NCBI GenBank assembly: GCA_016713645.1 | Contig: JADJOU010000036.1 | Coordinates: 1-6,769, forward strand | DNA length: 6,769 nucleotides | Source of the DNA: Bacteroidota bacterium | GTDB lineage: Bacteria > Bacteroidota > Bacteroidia > Chitinophagales > JADJOU01 | Direction: 5' to 3' | Program-made: the position numbers and the translations under genes | Part shown: piece by piece, positions 1 through 5,904 of the stretch | How the letters are laid out: each line of letters begins with the position of its first letter | Numbering within the stretch: the stretch's first letter is position 1 | The notes under the pieces: generated by a model | The model's input: the letters and a program-made list of their open reading frames with translations, nothing else | Told to the model about the DNA's origin: nothing | The model's database searches: none

Positions 1-6
1 ACCTCC

Positions 7-279
7 ATGAAAGTCCTACTCCTTATTGCCGCCTTCGCCTTTACTTGTTTCGCCGACACATGGGTGGACGGCTATACAAAAAAGGATGGCACCTACGTTC
101 CCGGCCATTGGAGGTCTGACGCCACCCCCACCCCGTATGACAACTATTCAACTAAGGGGAACACCAACCCCTATACCAGCCAGGACGGGACGAAGACTTG
201 CAACCAGGAATATGTCCCGGGCCACACCACTGACAGTGGTAGATGGATTCCTGGTGGATATAAGACGGTTTGCAAGTAA
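7..279 (+). CDS. Small secreted protein with repeated YVPGH motifs
   Basis: A 90-residue protein of unknown function. The first ~16 residues form a signal peptide (Lys at position 2, hydrophobic core LLLIAAFAF, likely cleavage after CFA before DTW), so the mature protein should be periplasmic or exported. The mature part is rich in Gly, Thr, Tyr and Pro and has the pattern DGYTKKDGTYVPGHWRS, then DNYSTKGNTNPYT, then a second YVPGH and a WIPGGY. This resembles a widespread group of short secreted proteins with a 'GYxxKDGTYVxxHxRS...NYSxxGNxNPYTG' core; the resemblance is from memory. Cys residues in TCNQEY and TVCK could form a disulfide. The reading frame is intact, unlike most neighbours. 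The ribosome binding site cannot be judged because only six bases precede the ATG. The next gene starts 15 bases after the stop, so the two are probably co-transcribed. Confidence 0.8.
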   Translation: MKVLLLIAAFAFTCFADTWVDGYTKKDGTYVPGHWRSDATPTPYDNYSTKGNTNPYTSQDGTKTCNQEYVPGHTTDSGRWIPGGYKTVCK

Positions 280-282
280 CAC

Positions 283-287
283 GAGGA
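283..287 (+). promoter_or_regulatory. Ribosome binding site of the PEP-CTERM gene
   Basis: GAGGA lies seven bases before the ATG at 295. It supports that start and places this gene directly behind the preceding small secreted protein in one transcript. Confidence 0.6.
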
Positions 288-294
288 CTTTAAA

Positions 295-1013
295 ATGACT
301 TGGTTTAAAAATTCGGCTCGCCTTCATCTTTTTTCCCTGCTTTTATTGTGCGGGACTTGGGCCCAAGCAACATTGATAGATAACAGTTCATTCACGACCG
401 ATACGGAATCTGGTTTGGATTGGCTTGACGTTTCAGGTACCACAAACGTTTCCATTAACTTTGTCAGAAGCCAAATGGGCATTGGTGGAATTTATGAAGG
501 GTGGCAGTATGCCACTCGCGTTCAGATTGCTGAGTTTTGGACCCATGCGGGGGCAGCGGAACCTACAATGGTTGGAGCGTTGAAAATAATGGTCTATTTG
601 AAAAGGTCAGTGAGCTATGGGGAACAACATTTGGATCAACCACAGATGGTTACATCGCGGTCGCAACTGGTGATTTGGTGAACCCTGATTTTAATAACCA
701 TTACAGATTGGCAGCTTTAAGGAACGACTTCAATTATTCAGAATCTGAAACGATGGATTTTGCCGACATGCAATGGCATATGTATCCTGAACATTCATAT
801 TCTAACCAAGGTCACGCCTTGATTCGGGCAACTTCATCAGTCCCGGAACCAGGAACCAATGTTTTACTTGGTCTGGGCGTTTTAGGAATGCTTTGGATTC
901 GTCAAAGAAATCGGCGACATCAAAAATCTTTATTGACGAATAATTCTTCATGCACCCCCACCCACTCGTTCCCCCCTCCCTCCCCCAAGGTCAGCTCCAC
1001 CGAGGTCGTATAG
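295..1013 (+). CDS. PEP-CTERM sorting-domain protein, broken by one frameshift
   Basis: Secreted protein with an N-terminal signal peptide (hydrophobic LFSLLLLCGTW, cleavage near AQA) and a C-terminal PEP-CTERM signal: VPEPG at about 840-854, then a Gly/Leu membrane helix and the basic tail RQRNRR. In known systems this tail directs sorting and cleavage by exosortase. The middle (TESGLDWLDVSGTTNVS, YEGWQYATRVQ) matches a familiar PEP-CTERM family with 'DTGLxWLDL...GWRYAT'. The frame from 295 runs to a stop at 679-681 but loses sense after the G run at 549-553; the real continuation is the frame through SGTYNGWSVENNG. One more G restores a continuous protein of about 239 residues. After RQRNRR the frame continues about 30 residues into GC-rich, low-complexity sequence; a one-base indel in the A run near 924 would give an earlier stop at the TAA near 941, so the true end is uncertain. 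No exosortase gene is in the window. Confidence 0.8.
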
Positions 1014-1196
1014 GCACTCCCTCAGGTCCCCATTCTCGAACACGGGATAGGGCATCCCTTCGACGCTCGGGATGAACGCGAAACCGGTGCCAAGGGCGCC
1101 CTCCCGGAAGAAGTGGAATCTTCACCGGCGACACGGTCTACGGTCGGCCGCTGAAAGGTCCTGGAAGACGTCTGAAAGGTTGATTGTCTGGACCAT
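948..1196 (-). pseudogene. GC-rich gene remnant, unknown product
   Basis: On the minus strand an ATG at 1196 follows AGAAGG (plus 1201-1206) by four bases and opens a frame beginning MVQTINLSDVFQDLSAADR. It meets TGA at 1122-1124 and then stays open for 57 codons to TGA at 948-950, including GALGTGFAFIPSVEGMPYPV and NGDLRECLYDLGG. This second part looks truly coding: a hand count gives roughly 40 of 57 third positions as G or C, and the peptide has normal composition until a Gly/Arg-rich end made by the G-rich tract. A neighbouring frame around the stop (ACC GTG TCG CCG GTG AAG) also reads sensibly, so the stop may reflect indels. I do not recognise the family. Composition unlike its AT-rich surroundings suggests a transferred and decaying fragment. 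The overlap with the 3' end of the PEP-CTERM frame is tail-to-tail. Confidence 0.35.
955..986 (-). other. Candidate G-quadruplex (G-rich on minus strand)
   Basis: The plus strand holds runs of 5, 3, 6, 3 and 5 C separated by only 1, 7, 1 and 1 bases. On the minus strand this meets the usual four-run G-quadruplex pattern (runs of at least 3 G, loops of 1-7). It lies at the 3' end of the PEP-CTERM frame, at the border of the GC-rich segment. Whether it folds or has any role is unknown. Confidence 0.4.
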
Positions 1197-1365
1197 GGGG
1201 CCTTCTCTTTGAATATGGAGGGAAAGTTTTTTCTACAGGCGTTATTCGAAAGTGGGGGCATCACTATTATGGTAGAACGATCTAATCTGAATCGTTGATT
1301 CGAACATTGAAGATTTTTTCTGAAGGCTTGCGACTTGAAATCAATGAATCTGATTAATCCTTTTT

Positions 1366-1381
1366 GAATTTTGAAAAATTC
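1366..1381. repeat. Short inverted repeat upstream of the 1429 gene
   Basis: GAATTTT and AAAATTC form a perfect 7-base inverted repeat around a GA centre, about 47 bases before the ATG at 1429. It could be an operator or just AT-rich chance symmetry. I see no convincing -35/-10 pair around it, although TATTAT at 1401-1406 could serve as a -10. Confidence 0.2.
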
Positions 1382-1428
1382 GATGATCTTAATTTTTACA
1401 TATTATTTGAAGTACAAAGGATGAAAAC

Positions 1429-2145
1429 ATGAAGGAATCGATATTAAGCTGGTTAATTCCAATAATTGTCTTTGGATGTTTAATTGGCATATGGATTGAA
1501 GTACATCGTCGGAAAATATCACAAGCGACTCTTGCCTGGAATTTGATCCTTGTTTGATTCTATGCATAGTTTCTTTAAAGTTTGAATCCTTCAAAGAGTT
1601 GATTTGAAGGTTTTAAACTTATTCTTTGGGATTTAGATGCAAAGAAACAAGAAGTCGTAGAGAAAATATCAGATGCGGAAATGGTTATTCAAAAAATCGA
1701 CAGCTCTACTCAATTGGTTTATTCTGAAATGGCCTGGCTTCATATTCAATTAGCATTGGTGGACAATTTTTTTATTGGAAGCACATACATAAGCGATTTG
1801 GATAGTCATAAAAAAAAGGCTATCACATACTTTGAAAAATCACACACCCCCAATCCATTTTATGGCAATAAAATAGATACAATTGATCTGAAAATAGTTC
1901 GCGCCTTCACAATGATTATTTCAGACTCAATTTTAAATATTGGAAATAGAGAAGGGGGTGTAATTTCAAGAACTAATGCCTTTGCCATCAGACGGGAAAT
2001 TGACTCTATAAACGTCGTCCTTAGTGAGCTGCCAAAATTTGCACCAAAGATTGAAGAAATTTTTAACAAGTATAATGTCAACAAGAATTTATTTAAAAAG
2101 GAGTTAAACAAATTAAAGGAATTCTCTAGAACTAGAAAAATTTAA
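1429..2145 (+). CDS. Membrane-anchored protein of unknown function, two frameshifts
   Basis: The start is the ATG at 1429, seven bases after AAAGGA (1416-1421). The first 42 residues are a short N-terminus plus one strong membrane helix (LIPIIVFGCLIGIWI) followed by basic HRRK. Literal reading stops at 1555-1557. The sense frame shifts near 1542-1544, where one T seems missing, and continues as FDPCLILCIVSLKFESFKELI. It then shifts back near 1603-1605, where one T seems extra, into EGFKLILWDLDAKKQE and runs openly to 2145. The two shifts cancel, giving about 238 residues. The soluble part is Lys/Glu/Ile-rich and mostly helical, with a likely coiled coil around KKQEVVEKISDAEMVIQKID. The ATG at 1681 is therefore an internal Met, not the start: no ribosome binding site precedes it and the frame is open and coding before it. 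I do not recognise the family. A single-helix anchor with the bulk in the cytoplasm is inferred from the basic residues after the helix. Confidence 0.6.
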
Positions 2146-2184
2146 AACAAAACAATTCACGTTCCATGCATAAACCAAACAGAA

Positions 2185-2213
2185 TTCACATAATTTGATA
2201 AGATAGGTATTAT
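2185..2213 (+). promoter_or_regulatory. Sigma-70-like promoter of the pentapeptide gene
   Basis: TTCACA (2185-2190, 5 of 6 consensus), a 17-base spacer and TATTAT (2208-2213, 5 of 6 consensus). Transcription would start near 2220, just after the 1429 gene ends and about 65 bases before the proposed start of the pentapeptide protein. This is the best promoter match I found in the window. Confidence 0.55.
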
Positions 2214-2285
2214 TTTTAATACGAATCGAGCCAGAATTTTTTGGATATCAAGACAAGCTTCAACACCAAACCATTCAAAAGGAAT

Positions 2286-3303
2286 ATAAAGCCAAGTGCA
2301 AAGAGAAAACAAAAGAGATTTGAATGGTTTAAAACCTATTTTATAAAAAGGTGGTCGTTACTTAGGGATGTTTTTTCTTTTAATTTCCATCATATTTCTT
2401 TACCAGATGGGATTGATTAAATATGCCGGATATATTAATGAAACTTTTTATCCATCAGGTGGGAACGCCGTTATTAATATTGGAATAATTGGCGATTCCT
2501 TTGCCTTTCTTAGCTTGTTCATCAAAGGCACTTAAGACCCAATCAAAAGATGTTGAGATAAATAAAAAATCACTAGATTTGCAACTCCATGAATTGCAGC
2601 TCAGCAGGGAAGAATCTGTCAAAGCAAATCATCAGAGAAGTCAATTTGAAGTTGCAGTTAACCTCAGATTATTGTGTGAAAACATCGAAGCACGGCAATC
2701 GTCAAGCGGAGAATTCGTTGAAGAATGGATTCTATCCCCCAGGAACGAAATTATTAAAGTAAACCTTTCCAGCCTAATTCAATACGCACTAGAACCGCTA
2801 GTAAAATTATCACGTAGCAAAAAAATATTGCTATCTACTTTTTCACAAGAGGTAATTGACGAAAACAAATATTTATTTAATAATCATGAATTTTTGCAAA
2901 AATCATTCTTTGGCATCAAAGTTGAATTTGCAAATTTTATTGGAAGCAAACTAAGTTCATCAGATTTTGGTTCAGCAAAAATTATTAGTTCCAAATTTGA
3001 TTTTTGCGAATTACAGGAATCAACCTTCCGATTTTCCAATCTTGCAAACGCCCAATTTATTGGAGCAAATCTTTCAAATTGCAATTTTCTAGTGCAATAT
3101 TGGGGGGCGCATGTTTTTCTGAGGCAAACTTAAGCTCTGCAATTTTTAATAATGCTGATTTGTCGTTCGCTGACTTTACATTGGCAAAAAATTTAACTGG
3201 CAATCAAATATTATCAGCGAAGAATCTTAACGGTATTAAATTATCACAAAGTATTTGGAACGAAATTGAAAATCAGAACCAGAACCGAAGCCAAAACATA
3301 TAG
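2286..3303 (+). CDS. Membrane-anchored pentapeptide-repeat protein, three frameshifts
   Basis: Four frame segments join into one protein of about 338 residues. (a) 2286-~2371: basic KPSAKRKQKR then WFKTYFIKRWSLLRDVF. (b) ~2371-2532: helix LLISIIFLYQMGLI, then NIGIIGDSFAFLSLF. (c) ~2530-3085: coiled coil VEINKKSLDLQLHELQLSRE, a helical linker, then pentapeptide repeats such as ANFIG, SDFGS, SNLAN, AQFIG, ANLSN. (d) ~3085-3303: more repeats (ANLSS, ADLSF, ADFTL) and the common ending AKNLTGNQ...SAKNLNG. Breaks: T6 at 2371-2376 (one T extra), about 2525-2535, and T4 at 3085-3088 (one T missing). Known relatives carry 'GDSFGxxNALFSGLAFAGL' and a second membrane helix before the coiled coil; here that helix is short or missing. 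Start is uncertain: AAAAGGA (2277-2283) precedes ATA at 2286, possibly a miscalled ATG, while TTG at 2241 is also in frame. The repeats should fold as a right-handed beta-helix. Function is unknown. Confidence 0.7.
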
Positions 3304-3539
3304 GGTAAATGTTTGCCTGTTAGAACACGATAGACAATCGCAAGCATACAGGCCATGAGGTTTGCGTGAAGGATGAGAACACCAGCAGCCATGATCCAGA
3401 TTTAAAAAGGCTTTATCTTGCTGTTCAGGGTCTGTAGAAGTGGATTCAACTTACTTGGATCGAAACAAACCTTCTCTCTACATAATCCCAGCCGCCTCAT
3501 CCCTCCCATTCGCGTCACGGTGAGCTTTTTGAAAGCCAT
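3273..3539 (-). pseudogene. Decayed minus-strand reading frame, unknown
   Basis: From ATG at 3539 on the minus strand the frame reads MAFKKLTVTRMGG, then EKVCFDPSKLNPLLQTLN, hits TAA at 3402-3404, and stays open in the same frame through IWIMAAGVLILHANLMACML and VYRVLTGKHLPY to TGA at 3273-3275. The part after the stop contains a plausible hydrophobic helix. A second short open stretch, from ATG at 3392, is 39 codons. The last ~10 codons overlap the end of the pentapeptide gene and are probably meaningless. I do not recognise the product. Proximity to the inverted repeats just to the right makes a mobile-element remnant one option, but no transposase motif is visible. Confidence 0.25.
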
Positions 3540-3603
3540 GCTAAGAATTTAAACGCTTCGATAGAAACGCGCTTCCATTAAAAATCTTATTCGGTTTGTG
3601 GTG

Positions 3604-3635
3604 GCCTAGCCCCCCCCCCCGTTTAAGTCGGACAC
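3604..3635 (-). repeat. Left copy of inverted repeat, IS-end-like, with 11-C run
   Basis: Read on the minus strand this is GTGTCCGACTTAAAC, then 11 G, then CTAGGC. Insertion sequences of the IS3 type often end in 'TGTCC..ACTT' followed by a G-rich stretch, which is the basis of the suggestion; it is from memory. It pairs with the right copy at 3900-3936. The 11-C run (3610-3620) is the longest homopolymer in the window and its length is unlikely to be reliable. Confidence 0.35.
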
Positions 3636-3899
3636 TCGAGTCGAGTCAAAATGAAAATCGGGATGACACTCCAACCGCTGGTGTCTAATTTCGTGTTAAC
3701 TGAGTTCTTTTGTTTCCGATTTAAGGATTCCTGATCAGCATTGACCTGAATGACCACATGAAAAGCGTGAAGGGGATGCGCCTATCAAGGTGAATTCTAA
3801 AATGATCATGGCCGTCACCATGCCTTGAAAGATGCACACATTTATTCCAACTGTGATGTATCGGAATAATTGCCATTTCCAAACTCATATGGTTAATAG

Positions 3900-3936
3900 G
3901 TGTCCGTTTTGGCTAGGCTCTGGTGTCCGGTTAAAA
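3900..3936 (+). repeat. Right copy of inverted repeat, two GTGTCCG units
   Basis: GTGTCCG (3900-3906), TTTT, GGCTAGGC (3911-3918) and then GTGTCCGGTTAAAA (3923-3936). The first unit shares both GTGTCCG and GGCTAGGC with the left copy, in the opposite direction; the second unit matches the left copy through GTGTCCG and TTAAA. About 265 bases lie between the copies, a size compatible with a small non-coding mobile element or with the remains of nested insertions. Confidence 0.35.
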
Positions 3937-4033
3937 TTTTGATTGCTTGTAACTAGCAAAGTCCGCGAATTTACTTTTACTTCTTATAACGGCAAAGAAA
4001 AAATTATTCTCGATTAAAATCTGATTTGGATAA

Positions 4034-4566
4034 TTAAAAAGTGGGACTAGAAGACCCTGTCATTGAAATTTTAAACTCATGGAAAGGTCTGTTAATTTCA
4101 AAATTTGAAAATTTATAAATAATATCTCCCCATTGCAGTGAAAATACTCCGAGATATCTATTAATTCCACCTCCATCAAATTCAACTTGAGATCCAATTG
4201 ATTGTGGTTTTGGAATCCAACTGTATTTGAAATGATTTATATTAAAACAAGCACCTGCTATCCACCTTGTGTCTCCCCAGAATCGAGTCATTCCATAGGT
4301 ACTGATTTTGGTTCCTTGAGATTCTGGTATGTAAACATAAGACCTCTCTCCAATATTCATAAATAATAAATCGAATTCGGCTCCCATTAAAAATTCATAT
4401 TTCGTTCCGATTGGACTACCAGCATACCCACTTAAGTTTAAAAACATCGCGTAATCAAATGTACCCTCATTGTAAATAAAATCATTTGAGGCAATTTTTT
4501 TGTGAAATTATATTTATTATTGGAATCGAAAAAATGAGGCCCTACAGAAAACGAAAATATGTTAAA
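4034..4566 (-). CDS. Beta-rich C-terminal domain of the secreted pentapeptide protein
   Basis: Most likely the C-terminal third of the gene that begins at 5416, not a separate gene: no start codon with a ribosome binding site precedes it. It joins the pentapeptide segment at the G run read from plus 4568-4570 (one G too many on the coding strand), giving GFNIFSFSVGPHFFDSNNKY. A second break lies in the 7-A run on the coding strand (plus 4495-4501; one A missing), after which IASNDFIYNEGTFDYAMF leads into the long open part ending at 4034. The sequence alternates hydrophobic and polar residues, is rich in Tyr, Phe, Trp and Gly (MTRFWGDTRWIAGACF, YLGVFSLQWGDIIYKF) and ends in Phe. These are traits of outer-membrane beta-barrels, but length and strand count are not enough to assign a family. 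The ATG at 4447 is internal by this reading. Confidence 0.55.
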
Positions 4567-5226
4567 TCCCTTGCTTGAAATTTACCTCTTTCTCTCCAAA
4601 TTCTACAAAATATTGTTCACCATCGAAATGATTTCCAAATCCGAAGCCTCCGATGCTATAGGACAATTTTGATCCCGTAGATAAAGAATCTAGCCGATTA
4701 CTCAATGCGCTTTCCGAGTTCCAAATTTCAGTGGAAAGTGAAAGAATCACCTTATCTTGGTTCCAAGCCGAATCAAGAAGTATTGCAGAATTAATTTTGG
4801 CATCATACAAATCAGTTTTATTTAAGTTAGTACGAAAAAAATACAAGAATCAAAATAGGTGTCTTCGAATTTCAATTGACTTAAGTTGCAGAAAGAAAAG
4901 TCAACTTTTTTAAATGTAAGGTTTTCGAAGTTCGCAGCGTCCTCAAAAATAAATTCGCGAGACCTAACAAACTCAGAAAGGTCAAGTCCTGAAATATTCT
5001 TTCCTGCGACATCGATAAGCTGTTGCCTAAACCACTTCAATTTTTTCGACTTATTAAATTCGAAGGATAGTTCTAATAATTTCAAAACATCCTGATATTT
5101 GTCGTTGGATGTGGATGTATCAATTTTGTATTCTATTTCAGACAAGAACCGTATGAAATCATTTTTCCTATCATCCTTAGCAAGTGTAAAAAAGCCTATC
5201 AATGTTTTCATAGTCCTTTTCAACAT
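4562..5226 (-). CDS. Pentapeptide-repeat segment of the secreted protein, one frameshift
   Basis: Two overlapping frames form one segment. The first (5226 to ~4840) has a Lys-rich helical stretch (FLSEIEYKIDTSTS, KLLELSFEFNKSKKLKWF) and then pentapeptide-like repeats ISGLDL, ANFEN, LTFKK, VDFSF, CNLSQ, LKFED. It breaks at the 7-T run on the coding strand (plus 4835-4841; one T missing), and the repeats resume in the second frame as TNLNK, TDLYD, AKINS, AILLD. After AWNQD the sequence becomes beta-like (SYSIGGFGFGNHF) without a stop, so the repeats are fused to what follows. Upstream, the frame overlaps the secreted N-terminal piece by 50 bases. Joining at the 6-T run (plus 5188-5193) gives DRLF..TLAKDDRKNDF, which reads naturally, so I think all three pieces are one gene of about 460 residues. 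A separate gene starting at ATG 5226 is the alternative; I see no good ribosome binding site for it. Confidence 0.6.
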
Positions 5227-5416
5227 TTACAATAGACATCTTGTTGTTTACGATAACTTTAATTTGGTAATTGATTTTTGAATTGTGGTAAACCCTTTGA
5301 TCATCACCAACCCAATTTCCATTTCCGGACTGATTTATGAAGCTTTTTGAAATTGAATCAGCATGAGAATGTTCAAATATTAAAAGTGAAAATATTGTAA
5401 ATATAAATATCGGCAT
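5177..5416 (-). CDS. Secreted N-terminal module with Gly/Asn motif; start of a longer gene
   Basis: Begins MPIFIFTIFSLLIFEHSHA, a hydrophobic signal peptide (unusual in having no Lys or Arg at its start) with a likely cleavage after SHA. The mature end starts with SISKSFINQSGNGNWVGD, whose GNGN..GD core is a repeat-like Gly/Asn motif, then a beta-prone stretch (INYQIKVIVNN). The literal frame stops at 5177-5179; the 6-T run on the coding strand (plus 5188-5193) is the likely break, after which the pentapeptide segment continues. The ATG follows the TAA of the upstream gene with no gap, and GGAG lies 11 bases upstream inside that gene, so translation is probably coupled. The same 18-residue motif ends the upstream protein. 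Confidence 0.6.
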   Translation of the reverse strand: MPIFIFTIFSLLIFEHSHADSISKSFINQSGNGNWVGDDQRVYHNSKINYQIKVIVNNKMSIVNVEKDYENIDRLFYTC

Positions 5417-5479
5417 TTACTTTGAGTCTCCAACTCGATTGTTGTTGCCATTCATTTCAATAAAACTTTTATCAATGCT
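5303..5479 (-). repeat. Protein-level repeat shared by the two operon genes
   Basis: Two copies of an 18-residue motif: SIDKSFIEMNGNNNRVGD (coded at 5479-5426) and SISKSFINQSGNGNWVGD (5356-5303). Twelve positions are identical, while many codons differ between the copies (for example AGT/AGC, TTT/TTC, GGC/GGA). This indicates conservation of the peptide rather than a recent DNA duplication. Confidence 0.6.
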
Positions 5480-5701
5480 TAAACTTGAAGTGCTGCACGG
5501 GTTGGTCGATTTTGTTTCAAATCGAACCGTATCTTTGATTCGGATTGTATCCAACCTTGGCATGATCTTCGGAGGGTAAAAGGAAACTTCTCGGTTGTCA
5601 AAGATGGCATATCCAACCATGGTGCAAAGAGAAAGCAGTAAAAAGGTAGGCGCCCATTTTGGCAATTGAGACCAAATTGTGGTTACAGGCTTTTGGGGCA
5701 T
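5417..5701 (-). CDS. Single-helix membrane protein with C-terminal Gly/Asn motif
   Basis: A 94-residue protein of unknown function; frame intact. The start is the ATG at 5701, supported by GAGGAA six bases upstream (plus 5708-5713); an in-frame ATG at 5734 would add 11 residues but lacks such a site. A short basic N-terminus (MPQKPVTTIWSQLPKW) precedes one membrane helix (APTFLLLSLCTMVGYAIF). The rest, by inference periplasmic, has DTIRIKDTVRFETK, a beta-prone segment, one Cys, and ends with SIDKSFIEMNGNNNRVGDSK. That ending resembles the mature N-terminus of the next protein (12 of 18 positions identical). Its stop codon touches the next ATG, so the two form an operon. The helix could be an uncleaved anchor. 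Confidence 0.7.
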   Translation of the reverse strand: MPQKPVTTIWSQLPKWAPTFLLLSLCTMVGYAIFDNREVSFYPPKIMPRLDTIRIKDTVRFETKSTNPCSTSSLSIDKSFIEMNGNNNRVGDSK

Positions 5702-5707
5702 ATATTT

Positions 5708-5713
5708 TTCCTC
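5708..5713 (-). promoter_or_regulatory. Ribosome binding site of the minus-strand operon
   Basis: On the minus strand GAGGAA is followed by six bases and the ATG at 5701. It decides this start over the in-frame ATG at 5734. Confidence 0.55.
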
Positions 5714-5798
5714 GAATGGTCTGAAATTGAACAACTGAGAGAAAGGTCATTTCGAGCATTTTAAATTGCAATACGCTATAAAAGAAACTGACACTTCA

Positions 5799-5811
5799 TG
5801 ATTTAAAATCA
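5799..5811. repeat. Palindrome in the divergent intergenic region
   Basis: TGATTTAAAATCA is a 13-base near-palindrome centred on one A. It lies between the divergent starts at 5701 (-) and 5905 (+), where an operator controlling both directions could sit. AT-rich chance symmetry is equally possible. Confidence 0.2.
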
Positions 5812-5840
5812 GGTAGGGAATTGGTTGTTAATCCTTTTTA

Positions 5841-5868
5841 TTGACTTGCAAAATTTGGTATTTTAAAT
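5841..5868 (+). promoter_or_regulatory. Candidate promoter for the 5905 gene
   Basis: TTGACT (5841-5846, 5 of 6 consensus), a 16-base spacer and TTAAAT (5863-5868, 4 of 6 consensus). It ends 36 bases before the ATG at 5905 and fits the divergent layout. The -10 element is weak. Confidence 0.4.
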
Positions 5869-5893
5869 GATCCAATCCACATCTCGCACCAAA

Positions 5894-5900
5894 GGGAGGG
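5894..5900 (+). promoter_or_regulatory. Strong ribosome binding site of the 5905 gene
   Basis: GGGAGGG is four bases before the ATG at 5905 (its GGAGG core five bases before). It is the strongest Shine-Dalgarno match in the window and fixes this start. Confidence 0.65.
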
Positions 5901-5904
5901 CCAA

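Larger units (their letters stand above)
3304..4033. other. Gene-poor region between convergent genes
   Basis: About 730 bases between the ends of two convergent pentapeptide genes. It holds the decayed minus-strand frame (3273-3539), an 11-C run (3610-3620), inverted repeats with GTGTCCG and GGCTAGGC (3604-3936), and small palindromes ACTCGA-G-TCGAGT (3634-3646) and GACAC/GTGTC (3665-3685). No intact coding frame with a ribosome binding site is visible between 3540 and 4033, and I see no tRNA-like fold or terminator hairpin. Confidence 0.5.

Noticed and set aside
549..553. Programmed -1 frameshifting in the PEP-CTERM gene
   Set aside because: There is no standard slippery heptamer, and many other genes in the window show similar breaks at runs, so a sequencing or assembly cause is simpler.
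1022..1264. 80-codon open frame on the minus strand
   Set aside because: Its peptide is rich in Ser, Arg and Pro with no sensible pattern, while the neighbouring frame on the same strand (948-1196) has a ribosome binding site and better coding character.
1403..1594. 63-codon open frame on the minus strand
   Set aside because: It lies opposite the start of the 1429 gene, has no ribosome binding site, and its sequence is explained as the antisense of that gene.
2489..2560. TTG at 2489 as the start of the pentapeptide protein
   Set aside because: The preceding bases code for the membrane helix and GDSF motif in the neighbouring frame, and the peptide made from 2489 (IPLPFLACSS) is out-of-frame noise before the coiled coil.
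3004..3303. Separate 99-codon gene at the end of the pentapeptide gene
   Set aside because: Only the part after about 3088 reads as pentapeptide repeats; it is the continuation of the upstream protein after a missing T.
4731..5281. Three plus-strand open frames (4731-4913, 4886-5095, 5099-5281)
   Set aside because: They are antisense to the secreted pentapeptide gene, with no ribosome binding sites and Ser/Lys/Phe-rich peptides typical of reversed AT-rich coding DNA.
5177..5701. Toxin-antitoxin pair formed by the two short touching minus-strand frames
   Set aside because: Both products look exported or membrane-anchored, the second frame appears to be part of a much longer gene, and no toxin or DNA-binding motif is visible.
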